Source: Ailanthus altissimus
Lineage: Eukaryota > Streptophyta > Magnoliopsida > Sapindales > Simaroubaceae
Reading direction: 5' to 3'
Assembly (NCBI GenBank): GCA_946807835.1
Contig: OX327711.1
Coordinates: forward strand, 12,063,501-12,127,500
DNA: 64,000 nt
Position 1 is the stretch's first letter; each line of letters starts with the position of its first letter. The notes beneath the pieces were generated by a model. That model saw only the letters and a list, made by a program, of their open reading frames with translations, was not told where the DNA came from and did no database searches. This document shows positions 24,390-37,100 of the stretch, piece after piece. The translations under genes and the position numbers were made by a program.

Positions 24390-24930
24390 GTGAGTGTACC
24401 CCCACCCCCATTAAGATTGATATGGTGGATATAACCAAACATCATGCATGCTTCATGTGTCATAGAATCAGCTCTGCCAATAATAATTTCATGGAGCAAG
24501 AAGTTTGAGTAACGACATAAACAGCTCTTTTCGTTTTGAACATTTTTTGGTTTCAAAAGGAGCAGTACCCATGGTAATATATCTCTAAGAACTTTTCTTT
24601 TAAATGAGCGGTGCCCATAAAAGGGGGCCAATCATGATTTGATATTTGATATGTTGCTCTCAATGCTTTAGATTCCAGCTTTCTGTGGGCTATGCGTGTC
24701 TTTCTCTCCCTAAGTTATCCCTTCAGCGTCAATTTCATGCATTTAAGTTCTTAGCTGCCTCATTACGCATTCAGTGTCAATTTCATGCATATAGTTTTTA
24801 GCTGCCTTAAACTTTACGCATGGTCCACTAATGCGTCAACTTCAACTTCAACTTCAACATTTCTTCCTTGAGTGTTAATTCTTGTCATTAGCTTTTATTA
24901 TAGTCACTATCTACGAGTCAAAAGAAGTAA
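24390..24930. repeat. Segment duplicated at 46025-46130 and 49655-50030 (copy 1)
   Basis: Shared phrases with 46.0 kb: ataccaaacatcat/ataaccaaacatcat, ttcatgtgt(c/t)atagaat, ggagcaagaa/agagcaagaa. Shared with 49.7 kb: tttcaaaaggagcagtaccc, gatatgttgc, cagattccagctt/tagattccagctt, tgtcaatttcatgcatt, gcatggtccact, and gcttttattatagtcac/gcttttactatagtcac in the same order. It also contains a local 55-60 bp tandem duplication (24728-24830, gtcaatttcatgcat twice). No coding content. Confidence 0.75.
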
Positions 24931-25508
24931 AATAATTCTCCTTGTGGGCTTCGATCTGTAATAATGCACGTGTGAGGTGGAATTTTTGAGATTGTTACAT
25001 GACACGATGGATCGTCTGGAGATAGGCTGTAATGATTCATGGTGACGTGGCAGATTGTTAGAATAAGATTGATTGGACCTAATCACTTTGCTCGGTTAAG
25101 ATCGGGAATAAGATCCACTGTACCTTTATAAAGCTTCTGGAGTTTATTGTGAATTTGCTCCATTAATTTTGAATTTAAAGTATTTTAATCAAATAAAATG
25201 GATTTAAGCTGTGAAAAATGTGGGAGTTAACCTTATGTAATAAATCATATAGTAATATTTATAGGGTGTGAAGATACTGTAATGAACGGTTTGATTCTAT
25301 TTTGAGAAGTATTTTTTATATGGAACAAGACTAAAGTTTTAGACCATATGAAACTTTATTTTAAGAATTTGAGGAAATTTGTCTCTTAAATCATTTTTAG
25401 TTTTTTTTAAAAAATTATTTTCTAAGTATTGTGGGTATTGAAGAACATGTAGGATTGTTATGTTATGATTAAGGTTTGAAAAATATTCTAAGGAAAAGCA
25501 TGAGCATT
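24931..25508. other. Intergenic sequence upstream of the copia element
   Basis: No gene seen. AT-rich host DNA ending at the target-site duplication aaatg (25509-25513). Confidence 0.5.
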
Positions 25509-25513
25509 AAATG

Positions 25514-25902
25514 TGTGAAAAATTGATTAAAAGTCATATTTTATTTGTAACTTAAGTGAAATAGAACTTTTTAAATTAAATCCCATTCAGTTTAAAAATA
25601 ATTTAGGACATCAAGACTTTTATAAAGGGATTTTTATTGACTTAAAAATATAATTTAAGAGATTAAAACACAAAACACTAGAGAAAAAATTTCTAAACTA
25701 TAAGAGAGAATAATTGGATTCTTTGTGAGTGTAATTGAAAGAGTTTTTTGTGAGTTTTGAGTTCTTTTTTATAAAAGATATACTTTGTAAGTGTTTTATG
25801 ATTTACTAATTAAAAAAAAGTGAGATCTTGATCCGCCGTAAACATTGCCAAGTTGTCGAACCATAAAATTTTTTGTGTCTATTCTCCTACTTTTCTTTTC
25901 TA
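25514..25902 (+). repeat. 5' LTR of the plus-strand copia element
   Basis: The start is fixed by alignment with the 3' LTR and by the target duplication. The end is less certain. Similarity to the 3' LTR ends near ctcctacttttcttttct (about 25902, giving about 389 bp against 383 bp), but the degenerate primer site is at 25957, so a 5' LTR end nearer 25950 (gctgca) is also possible. Confidence 0.7.
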
Positions 25903-25956
25903 ATTGCTTATTACTGCATTATATTATTTGAGTTTATTACTTCTGCTGCAATAAAC

Positions 25957-25968
25957 TAGTATTAAAGA
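25957..25968 (+). other. Degenerate Met-tRNA primer binding site
   Basis: tagtattaaaga matches TGGTATCAGAGC at 8 of 12 positions. Three of the four differences are G-to-A or C-to-T. Confidence 0.5.
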
Positions 25969-25985
25969 TTAGTTCAAAACAAGAC

Positions 25986-27216
25986 ATGATTGTATACAAG
26001 TATGAGGTAGAGAAATTCTATGAAACGAATAATTTTAATTTGTGGAAGCATAAAGTGAAAGCATTGCTAGTGAGCCAACGGTTAAGCTCGGTATTAGAAG
26101 AGACTACAGCTCCATCTAGTAAATAAAAAAAGACACCAGAGTCATCTAAGATTGAAACAAAAAGAAATGACATTCAAGAAAGGGCTTATAGTCTAATCGT
26201 TCTGTTATTGAAGGATGAAGTATTGAGAAAAGTAATAAGTGAAACGACAACAATTGGTCTTTGAAAACAACTTGACTCACTTTATATAAATAAGAAGTTG
26301 TTGGCCATCGGATTGCATATAAATAAGAAGTAGTAACAACTATCCATGTTTGAGAGAACATTGATAAAAGACCATATAGACGCCTTTAATAATATCATCA
26401 CTGATCTTGAAACTATCAACATCAAGATAGAGGATGAAGACAAGGCAATCATCTTGCTGAGTTCACTTCCTAGAAACTATGAGCACTTTGTTAATATGCT
26501 TCTCTACGGTAAAGAGAGTTTAATGATGAGTGATGTGAAATCATCATTAAATTTAAAGCAATTGGAAGGTAGGAAGAGGCTAATGTAAAAGGTTTAACTG
26601 CGAGAGAAAAACCCTCACTGAGAGATGAAAAGAAGAAGAGCTCAAGATCAAAGTCTAGGGATTCTTTTAGGAAGTGTTATTGCTGCAAAAAAGAAGGACA
26701 CTTCATAAAGGACTACTTGAAGAAGAAGGCAAAGGATAGAAAAATGCGAATATTGCGCTTGCCTATGATGATAGCAATGACAACACAGAAACTCTAGTTG
26801 CTATTGATGGAGATGGTTCTGAACAATAGGTTCTGGATTCTGGTTGTATCTTTCACATATGCCTACATAAGTCATGGTTTATAAATTTTCAGCCTATTAA
26901 TGATGGTAAGATATTAATAGGTAATAACAAAACTTGTCAGGTCATAAGAATTTGAAGCATTATAGTTAAGTTGCATGATGGGCGAGTAAGACAGTTGTTA
27001 AAAGTTAGATAATTTTTTACCTCAAGAGGAACTTAATCTCATTGGGTATGTTAAACGAGAACATTAGAATTGATGGAGGGATTTTGAGAGTATTAAAGAG
27101 TTTTACGGTTGTGATAAAATGTAAAAAGCGCAATTGTATTCATGTGCTGAATAGAGAGGTAATGAATGGTTCTGTATCATTCTCTAAAGTTGATGAGAAT
27201 ATGTAAACCAAGTTAT
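25986..27216 (+). pseudogene. Copia gag-protease part, upstream of the nested LTR
   Basis: It starts ATG at 25986 with MIVYKYEVEKFYETNNFNLW, then KVKALLVSQRLSSVL, a typical copia gag N-terminus, and meets a stop at about 26125. Gag continues in 26346-26588 (LSSLPRNYEHFVNMLLYGKE). The zinc knuckle near 26675-26725 reads KCYCCKKEGHFIKDY, with the last Cys replaced by Tyr. Protease text VLDSGCIFHIC (about 26829-26862) keeps the catalytic DSG. The coding text breaks at TKL (27205-27216), continuing as LWHP at 29569. Confidence 0.85.
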
Positions 27217-29568
27217 TGTTGTGATATGGTGTGTGATGCGTATAGATACGTATAATTTCAAAAATTAAATACACAGCGAAAGTATTCATACATGTTATAC
27301 ATTATATAACAAACTCAAGCATATAATCTCATGTATGATCATTCAAGCACATATATATATATCTCATATATATATATATATATATATATTTCACATGCAT
27401 GATTTAAAATGAATTATAATTAAATAACCTACCCGATTTTGAAGGTAATTTTACAATTCTTCAAGAACTCCAATCCTCAATTTGTTAAGCTCACCTTGAA
27501 GTGTTCCTTTACATAATTTTAGTTCACAACTAAAACCAGTGGGATTGTGAAGTTAGAATGACAGCCACGAATTTTCAGCAATGGGTTGTTTTAACACTTA
27601 AAATAATTTGTCCTTATGATTTATTACTAGCAAGAGATGGGAAGAATTAAGTGTTTTGTGTATTGTTCCTTACAACCCTTTGTTATGAACAATTGTTAAC
27701 CGTAGCCAACTCTTTTAACCTTTTGAAAACACTTAGGAAAATGCTTTCAATTCTCTCTACTCTTAATTGCCAAAACTTGCATTCTCTCTCACAAAAATTG
27801 AACCCTTTCAATTTTGGTTTAGTGTAATAAATGATTACTTCTTTTAGTACTCCACTACCACTTAGTCATGTTTGCCATTACAAACAATAATCAAACATAT
27901 ATTTTACTCAACAAATTGATTCATCCGTATGAATCAATTGCTAGAGAGCAAATGGAAATTAATCAATATTGAGTGGTAACATCATTACACAAGTGCACTA
28001 TTTAACAATTTCTAAGTGGCCAACAATGCTTATTATTAATAATAAGTGCTTACTCTATTACAAAATAATGTTTGCGACTTATTCCAATTAATAATAATAA
28101 TTTCATTAATATATAAAATATTAATAATTCAAAACTATTTTGAATATTTATATTTACCTTTTATATATTTACCAAGCAAAGTAAATAGGTAAATACATGG
28201 TAAATCATTTATGGAGCAAAATTATGCTACTTGTCAATTTCTTATTGGTTAACAACTCTTGTAAACTAATAATGTATTTTACATTCAATTATTGGCAAGT
28301 GTATAACATAAGAAAACTTGAAACATATTTTCACTTTGCTAGAATTTGTTGGATTAATTATTCAATCCAATTCGATGCCCCAGTGCACAACGAGTACACT
28401 TCATATTGTGAGACTCTCTAGATCCATGCTCGATTTTTTAAATGAAACTATTTCATACGTCCATGAACAATGTCCCATACACATGTTACGGATATTACAA
28501 AACGGTGCATTAAACCATACAAGTTGAAGTTATAACATATTCGTATAATCCTTACATCATAGATATCCTAGAAAAGCGGAGATATAGATCAATACCATTA
28601 AGTCTCCACATGCTCAACCATAAACTTATCTCTAGAAATGTATGTTAATAAATAATATCCGTAAACACTTTTACGATATTATTTACCCCGAGGATAAAAC
28701 TAATTCTCATGTATATCTGCTTATAGCCATAAGACTTTCTGAAATACATTCTTGGAGTTTCAGGATATTTTACTCACCTAATTGAGTTGATGGATCCCAT
28801 ATCTATACACACCGGACTCCATGAGTATCAGACCATACCCAGTGGTCAGACCATGAAAGGTATCTGACATATGTAGAACCAAAGTATGTTGGATTACTCA
28901 CAAGTCCACCGTGGCACTCAGGTCTAAGGACCACGAATACTACTTAACTCGAAAGATCCTCTATTGACGACTTTATGAGATGTCTATTGGAAATCTTTGT
29001 GAGTCTGTTTAATATTCAATCCTTACTAAATACTTGTATCTCTATACGAGTTTTCGCTAAACTAATAGGTTGTTAAGACTAACCATCTGGACTATCCGGA
29101 TATAGACATATACCGATCTATATATAATAAGGTCTTCACTAACAGACCTGCATTAGTGAAAATAGATCAGGAACATTAAGTTTAAGAACATATTTACATA
29201 ACAACATTTTCTAGCACCATTTGCAACTCATTGCAACTACGTCATTACTAATATATTATTAGGTCTTTGTCCCATTTCAGACAAGGCTCTAACTTTTTAG
29301 ATTTTGCTAACTCTTATAACCTGATAACTCTTATCAGTGCTAACTTTTAGCATTTATATCTTTTAGTGTTACTAACTCTTAGTTCTGATCTAAACTTTTT
29401 TAGATCAGATCTGAACACTTTCAAATCATACAATGTCTCAAACATTACAAGCATCTTACCATATATGTATATATAAAATAATTAGTGATATATTGAAATC
29501 ATAATTGTATAAACATAAAACAAATATTTATACACAAAAGGGATGGCACATAAATAAAAATCCCAACA
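27217..29568 (-). mobile_element. Solo LTR B (2.35 kb), target duplication GTTAT, nested in copia
   Basis: gttat occurs at 27212-27216 and 29569-29573. The ends are tgttgtgatatgg...aaatcccaaca. Excision rejoins the host as ...accaag-ttatggcatcc, that is T-K-L-W-H-P of the copia pre-integrase domain. It is homologous to solo LTR A and truncated LTR C. A TA microsatellite lies at about 27350-27389. Minus orientation is inferred from the TGTTGGGATTTTTATT start on that strand. Small open frames at 28197-28527 are not conserved in copy A and are not annotated as genes. Confidence 0.93.
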
Positions 29569-32504
29569 GTTATGGCATCCTAAATCAACACATCTAGGTG
29601 AGAGGAAACTGAAGGAGTTATTTAGTCAAAATGTATTTTGTGAGGATAAGTTCCAACCATTAGAGTTTTGTAAGCATTATGTGCTAGGAAAAGTACATAG
29701 AGTAAGGTTTAATAATAGAGAGCACAAAATTAAAGAACTCTTGACTACATACACTTAGATCTTTGGTGACCAACACAGATAGCAACCTATGATGGTGTAA
29801 GATATTTTCTTATATTTATTGATGACTATTCAAGGAAGCTATGAGTTTAAGTGTTGAAGCACAAAAAATAAGTGTTTGATACGTTCAAGACTTGAAAGGG
29901 CCTTGTTGAACATCAAACTGGCAAAAGAATGAAGAGGCTAATAACTGATAATGGCTTCAAATTTTACAATAAAGAGTTTGATGGGTTTTGTGCTAAGTAT
30001 GAGATTATAAGGCCTAGAATTATGAGATTAACACCATAACAGAATGGTATAATAGAGATGATGAATAAAACTTTACTTGAAAGGGTTAAATGCATACTTA
30101 CCAATGCAAAGATGTCTAAGGCATTTTAGGGAGAAACTGTGATGACTATAGCTTATTTGATTAATAGAAGTCCCTCATCGGTGATAGACTTCAAGACTTC
30201 ATAAGAGAAATGGTATAACAACCCTCTCATGTATAATCACCTCAGAAATTTTGGTTGCCTAGCTTTTGTGTATATAAAGCAAGGTAAGTTGGAACCAAGA
30301 ACTTTTAAAGGGATATTTATTGAGTACTTTGAAAGTGTGAAAAAATACAATGTGTAAAAAAATACAAGGTGTGGTGTAGAGAGTTGATACCACCAAAAAG
30401 TATTATAAGCTATGATGTGATATTCGATGAGGTAACGATGCTGAAAACTCCCAAAAAGATGAGAAAGATAAAGAACTTATGCCAACTCTCTACACCAAAA
30501 AGAGTATGATACTCTTTTCACACAAGGTGTGAAAAGATACAAGGTGTGGTATAGAGAGTTGACACCACCAAATAGTATCATAAGCTGTGATGTGACGTTC
30601 AATGAGGCAACGATGCTGAAAACTCCCAAGAAGATGAGAAAGATAAAGAACCTGTTCCCAAAGAAGATTCATCATCCAAATCAATTGAAGTTGATATAAA
30701 ATATGAATGCATATTTGATATGCTCTCAAATTAGTATTTTAACAAGAAGATCTTTAACGATAAGCTAAGAACATCAGTGAATTCCTTCAAGTCCACCCAA
30801 AGTAAGACTAGGAATCTTGAGATGGAACTTCAAAAGTACCAGCTAGCTAAAGATAGGTTAATGAGAATGATTAACCTACTCGTAGGTATGCACAAGTAGA
30901 TTTAATTGCTAATACTTTTAATTATGCTTAAACTCTTGAGTTTAATGAGCTTAAGATATATAATGGGCTATAAAGAGTAAGAATAGAGAGAGATGACAGT
31001 AGGCCATGACGGAAAAGATTAATATTCTTAGGAAGAACAATACCTGGGAGTTGGTAGAGAAACTTCAAAAGAAACTAGTATGGTACAAGTGGGTGTACAA
31101 GGTTAAGGAGATGATACCGAGAGTAAAACTGACAAGATTCAAGGTGAGGCTAGTTGCATAAGGTTTTACTTAAATAGTGGGATTAGACTTTCATGAGATA
31201 TTCTCTCCAGTCATAAATCACACATCTATTGGAATTCTACTAGTTATGTGTGCAAACATTGATTTACATTTAGAGTAGATGGATGTAAAAATAACTTTTC
31301 TATATAGAGAGCTTGAAGATAAGAAATACATGGCATAGCCGCAAGGATTTGAAGAGCCTAAAAAGAAGAGCATGCTTGTTTACTGAAGAAGTTATTATAT
31401 GGGTTGAAGCAATCTCTTAGGTAGTGGTATAGGAGACTAAATAAGTTTATGATGACTTGTGGATTTAGTAGGAGTAAATATGACAGATGCGTGTACTTTA
31501 AGAGATTGAGTAGTGGGATAATGTATTGTTTTTAGTATGTGGATGACATGTTGATCGCATATAGAGATATAAAAGACATATAAAAAACTCAATAAGCAGT
31601 TGAGTGGCGAGTTTGAGAGGAAAGATTTGGGATAAGTAAAGATGATATTTGGTATGGATATTGTGAGAAAAAAAAAAGATGTTATCTTTTGATCACAATA
31701 ATGGTATATACTTAAGACCTAGAGAAGCTTGGTATGTCTAATGCAAAGGCTATCTTCACTCATTTGGCCACATATTTTAAACTTTTAGCAACACAGTGGC
31801 CAAAATTCAAAGAGGAGAAATTGAGTAAAGTGTCATATACAAGTGCTGTGAAGAGCATCATATATACGATGGTTTGCATGAAATTAGATATAGCACAAGC
31901 TGTGAGTGTAGTAAGTAGATACATAGAGAATTCAGATAAGGATCACTGGCTTATAGTGAAATGAATTTTAAGATATCTCATAGGAACGTGGAATCACGAG
32001 TTAATGTATAAGAGGACTGAAAATGGAAGTGTAATGGTAATAGGACATGTTGACTTAAATTATACAGGTGATCTAGATAAGAGAAGATCATTGTCGAGTT
32101 ACATATTCATAGTATTTGGGTATAGTGTATGCTAGAGATCAGTTCTACTATATGTGGTGGCACTATATACCATGGAGGTGGAATGCATAGCTGTTAGCGA
32201 AACTATTAAGGAAGTTGTGTGGTTGAAAGGCATATGTGCAGAGGTAATGACTACTGAAAGAGTCAACACTGATGTGTATTATGATAACTAGAGTGTCAAA
32301 CACCTAAGTAAGTATCAAGTGTTTCATGAGATGTCTAAACACATTGATGTGAAGTTTGATTACACTCGAGAGATTATCCAAAGTAGCGAGATTAGTCTAA
32401 TAAATATTGCGTCGTCTGAAAATTTTACTGATATGTTGACTAAGCTATTGTCCTCGGTTAAGTTCATCCAATGCAAGGAATTAACTGGAGTCATTACTAT
32501 GTAA
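29569..32504 (+). pseudogene. Copia integrase-RT-RNase H part, downstream of the nested LTR
   Basis: Text in order: LWHPKSTHLGERKLKELFSQN (pre-integrase), FLIFIDDYSRKL (integrase, about 29810-29850), LITDNGFKFYNKEFDGFCAK (about 29938-29997), QNGIIEMMNKTLLERVKCIL (about 30040-30100), post-integrase LINRSPSSVIDFKTS, then RT from NTWELVEKLQKKLVWYKWVY (about 31045) through YVDDMLIA (about 31535-31560) to RNase H, ending LTGVITM at 32504. The RT YVDD box is intact, though the residue before it is a stop (TAG). Stops and frame changes occur throughout. Confidence 0.85.
30364..30652 (+). repeat. 114 bp direct duplication in copia coding region, 175 bp apart
   Basis: 30364-30477 and 30539-30652 are near-identical: acaaggtgtgg...gataaagaac. 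The spacer between them holds an inverted copy of ggtgtagagagttg (as caactctctacacc, about 30484-30497) and a perfect 10 bp inverted repeat aaaagagtat/atactctttt (30497-30517). Confidence 0.85.
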
Positions 32505-32574
32505 GGGTGGCCTAAGATGCAGAGATGAGAGATCTTGGATACTTTGTGGATGATTTTGAATCAATTAGGAGATT

Positions 32575-32957
32575 TGTAAAAAGTTAATTAAAAATCATCC
32601 CTAATTTGTATCCTAAGTGAAATAGAACTTTTCAAACTAAATCTCACTCAATTTAGGAATAACGTAGGACATCCAAGGCCTATATAAAGCTATTGGCTTG
32701 AAAATATAATTCAAGTGATTGAAACACAAAATACTAGAGAAAAATCCCTAGGCTATAAGAGAAACCAATTATATTTTTTGTGAATGCAATTAAGAGAGTT
32801 CTTTGTGAGTTTTGAGTTCTTTATTGTAAAAAGCATACTTTTTGAGTGCTCTATGATTCATTAATAAAAAAAATTGAGATCTTGATCCGCCGTGAACGTA
32901 GGCAAGTTATTAAACTACATAAATTCTTGTGTGATTTCTCCTACTTTCACTTCAACA
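32575..32957 (+). repeat. 3' LTR of the plus-strand copia element
   Basis: It is preceded by the purine-rich aattaggagattt and begins tgtaaaaagttaattaaaaa. It ends cttcaaca, followed by the target duplication aaatg (32958-32962). A TATA-like tatataaagc lies at about 32680. Confidence 0.82.
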
Positions 32958-32962
32958 AAATG

Positions 32963-33696
32963 AATGGTTAAATGATTAAACCATGTCCCTTTTGCGTGAA
33001 AGAAAAAAAAAAGTTTTTATAGGGTTATATGGTATTTTGTATTATGTTAAAACTATTTCCTTAACCCTTGTTATATCAAAATACTACTTATTTAACGAGT
33101 TCTACTACAACTAAAATAGAAAATTAAATTTTACACTTAAAAAGAAATAAATATTAAGTTTTACTTTAAATAAAATCCTAACAAGTTAATTGTTTGCTTT
33201 TTTTGGATAAATAATTGAGCTTTTATGTTTAGAAGGACTTTAAAATGCAAGAAATATCTTATTAAATTTGTGTTTCTTTGTTAGCTAAGTCATATAGGCT
33301 TACCCTTTTCCGTCTCCTAATCAAATTAACTAACCGATTTACCATTAAGGTAATAATGATTTAATAACCAATAAATTTTAAATGATCTAGCCTTTTTTTT
33401 TTAATTTCTCTTATAAAAGGGGTGTCTTTTCTTATGCTTATTTACTCTTTTGCAGTCTCCTTCTCAAGATTTACTCTTTTCACTTTCATCTTCTTTGCTT
33501 TCTTACCTTTTTACTTTCATCTTTTATTTAATCTTTCTTTATGAATCTTTTGAGAAATTTCTATACTTGTTGGTCTATTACTAGATTTGGGTAGGCATTT
33601 TGTACCTTTTTCATAATTAATTTTAAAATGTGAAGTTTTGTGACTATTGCTCTACTAGTGTTTGCGTGATTGTTTAATTTTTTTGAAATTTTATAT
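32963..33696. other. AT-rich intergenic sequence between two retrotransposons
   Basis: No gene recognised. Ends at the chromovirus target site (33697-33701). Confidence 0.5.
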
Positions 33697-33701
33697 CTAA
33701 T

Positions 33702-34104
33702 TGATAAGCCATACAGGTCCATACGTAAAAGAATTAAGAACAAAAAATATCTATAGAAAGTGGCATAGGTGACATGGAACAAGTAGAGGACTTTGTGGTT
33801 ATCGGGAATTTCTACATGAGTGGGAAGAAAATGAAGGAGAAGAGCCGTGCATGGCATAGAAAGTAGATACGTGGGATAACATGTAAGTGAAAAAGTGGGG
33901 AACATAATGTTTGCTGATTCTATTTTTGTTAACAAAATGTATGACGTGCAATTATATTGTAGGAAGAATTTTTCTCTTTTGATGTATTTAAAGAATATTG
34001 ATTTGAATGAATAGATATTATCTTATCAAAAAAACATATCTTGTGGTATGATTCTTACCCTAAAAGAGTCTTATTTCTCTTAAACCTCTAATTTGGACCT
34101 ATCA
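33702..34104 (+). repeat. 5' LTR of chromovirus
   Basis: 403 bp, tgataagccatacagg...ggacctatca. Scattered substitutions and small indels relative to the 3' LTR (for example an extra 'aatagata' near 34010) indicate an old insertion. Confidence 0.93.
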
Positions 34105-34105
34105 T

Positions 34106-34117
34106 TGGTATCAGAGC
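34106..34117 (+). other. Primer binding site (Met tRNA) of chromovirus
   Basis: TGGTATCAGAGC, a perfect match, one base after the LTR. Confidence 0.93.
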
Positions 34118-34126
34118 ATGGTTATC

Positions 34127-37100
34127 ATGACTACCAACAAAAAGCGCATTAAGAATCTTGAGGCAATGTTAAATGTGATGCAAGAAAGCGTGAGCCATAT
34201 GGAGAGCAGCATTAACAAACTAACCGAATTATCTTAGCAACAAAAACGGATCAAACACTGAGGATGGTCTTCAAGGCTAATCTAGCAACAACAAAGAAGT
34301 AAGTAAGGAATGGACCGATTGGAGTAGACAAACCTTTGTCTCCAAGCTTACCAAACTAGAATTTCTTTTATACTCAGAAGATGACCAAACCGAGTAGTTT
34401 AATCTGATAGATCAATTCTTCAAGTATCAAGGCACTGTAGAAGAATAGAAGGTTTCATTAGTATCATTTCACCTTGATGGTGAGGCAAATCAATAGTGGC
34501 AGTGGTTGTGTCGTGCTTATAAGGAAGAAAGAAAAGAGATAACATGGCCAATGTTTATAGAGAAGTTGTGGGCAAGGTTCAAACCCAACGAATGTGAAGA
34601 TTTTGATGAAGCATTATTGAGGGTTAGACAAATGGGTTCACTCTGAGAATATCAAAAGGAATCTGAAAAGCTTGGTAATTAGGTGTAAGGATGCATGTAA
34701 AAGGCCCCGATGGGAACTTTCATAGGAGGGCTAAAAACTGAAATAGCTTGTGGCATTCGTATGTTTTGACCAAAATCACTAAAGGAGGAGACTAGTTTGG
34801 ATCGAATAACAAAGGAACAGTTAACACAACAGAGAAAACAAGTTCACTCGAACAGTGATCGAACTGCCTACACCCACACGAAATAAGTTCTCCACTCTAA
34901 TCAAGAGATTAACTTAAGATGAAATGCAAAGAAGACGAACCCAAGGATTATGCTTCAATTGTGATGATAAGTTCACCCCTGGACATAAATATCGTAAGCT
35001 ACAGCTGGTTCTGGTAGGAGATGTCACCGACAATGAAGAAGAAGAAGGAGATGAATTGGCGATACCTGAATCACAACAAGAACCTAAAATTTTACTCCAT
35101 GCTTTGACAAGTTAAACCATACCTCGGACGATGAGAGTGAAAGCACAAATTGGACGACAGTAGTATGTAGCCTTCATTGATAATGGCTTAACTCATAATT
35201 TCATTAATGAATTATTAGCAAATCAATTGTAACTAAAAGTGATTCCTACTAATCCATTCTCAGTAAAGGTAGCCAATGGAGCCCTTAAGATGCCAATGGA
35301 GATTCGAGCATGTGCAAATTTGGCTCCAAAGTGTACCATTCTCACTTACTTTTTATTTGTTACCACTAAAAGATTTGGATATGGTTTTAGGGTATAATGT
35401 TTAGAACAATTAAGGACTGTAAGATGCAACTGGAAGGACATGACCATGGAATTCCGCTAGAAGACATAGTAATATAAGCTGCATAGGATAACCGAATCAC
35501 TCACCTAAGTGACCACCGTGAAGGCCATTACCAAAGAGCTCTAACAAGAAATGACAATGCTGACTTTTTGTGAACCTGTAGCTGAAGATGGAAACAAACC
35601 TTGTCACCTAAATATGCAACAACTATTAAACACTTTCGCAGACATATTCAAAAAGCCTATCGAGTTACCACTTGAAAGAGACATTGAGCACTGAATTTTG
35701 ATTAAAGAATGGGCAAAACCTAAAAAAGTGAGACTCTACAGGTATGCCTATTTTCAAAAAGCCAAAATCGAAAAACAAGTTCAAGACATGTTACAACTAG
35801 GGCACGTAAGACTAAGCACTAGTCCTTTCTTATCTCCTATACTTCTAGTAAAGAAAAACTATAGTACTTGAAGATTTTGTACAGATTATAGAACCTTCAA
35901 TGTTATTACCATCAAAGACAAGTTCCCTATTCTTACCATTAACGACATGTTAGATGAACTTAATAGCGTAGCTTATTTTATAAAATTGGACTTTAGATTC
36001 GACTACCATCAAGTACACATGCACCCATCTGATGTCTATAAAATAGACTTTCGTACCCATAATGGTCACTATAAAAACTTAGTAATGCCCTTTGGCTTAT
36101 GTAATGCCTTATCTACATTCCAAGCTATCATGAATTCCATTTTCCATTCTTACCTTAGAAAATTTATATTGGTCTTTTTTTATAACATCTTGATATACAG
36201 CCCTAATTAGACCATTCATCTTGAACACATTACATAGGCTTTTGAAATATTACAGTACCATAAATTTTTTATTAAATTTTGTAAGTGCCAATTTGGACAA
36301 CAAAAGTTAGATTATCTGGGTCACATTATTTCTTCTCAATGAGTAAAGGTAGATTAAAGAAAAATCATGGCCATGACAGAATGGCCTCGGCCTACTGACA
36401 TTACTAAGTTGCATGGATTTTTAGGTCCCACAAGTTATTACAAAAAATTTGTCCACAACTACAGCCTCTTAGCTCGACCATTGACCAATTTACTCAAAAA
36501 TGGACAATTAGTGCATTAAAGAAGCTAAGACAGCATTCCAAACTCTTAAGCAAACTATGACAACAACTCTCACCCTTGCCATCCCAAATTTTAAAGAACC
36601 TTTCACTATCCAGACAGATGCATCTGGTGAGGGAATTGGTGCTGTTCTTAGCCAACAAGGGTGATCAATAGCATTCATGAGCTGAGCTTTAGGAGTAAAA
36701 AAACAGTCTTGATCGATTTATGCAAAAAAAATGCTTGCCATCCGAACTTGGAGACTATATCTATTAAGGTAGAAATTTTTCATTCAAACAGATAACAGAG
36801 TCTCAAGTACTTATTGGATCAACGGATTGCATTACTGAAACAAACAAAAATAGGTGACAAAACTACTATGGTATAATTATGAGATACAACAGCTTTGAGA
36901 AGAAATCAAGGAAGCAGCAAAAGGAAATGCATACATGGACCAAAATAAGCCAAAGCCACAACAGAACCTAGTAGCCGATACACTCTTCGTAATGATTTTC
37001 TTCTCTACAAAAATCGAGTTATAATCCCTCCTAATTCAAACATCGTTTCTAAATTGCTACAATAATTCCATGATTCACCTTTCGGGGGGCACTCAAGAGT

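Larger units (their letters stand above)
25514..32957 (+). mobile_element. Ty1/copia LTR retrotransposon, full length, decayed, with nested solo LTR
   Basis: It is flanked by aaatg at 25509-25513 and 32958-32962. LTRs are at 25514-about 25902 and 32575-32957, beginning tgtgaaaaattgatt / tgtaaaaagttaatt and sharing gatcttgatccgccgt. The internal order gag, zinc knuckle, protease, pre-integrase, integrase, RT, RNase H defines copia. A 2352 bp solo LTR interrupts the pre-integrase domain. Many stops and a degenerate primer site make it inactive. Without the insert and its duplicated 5 bp the element is about 5.1 kb, a normal copia size. Confidence 0.88.

Noticed and set aside
28197..28527. Overlapping plus-strand open frames as a gene
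   Set aside because: They lie inside solo LTR B; the homologous part of solo LTR A has no matching open frame.
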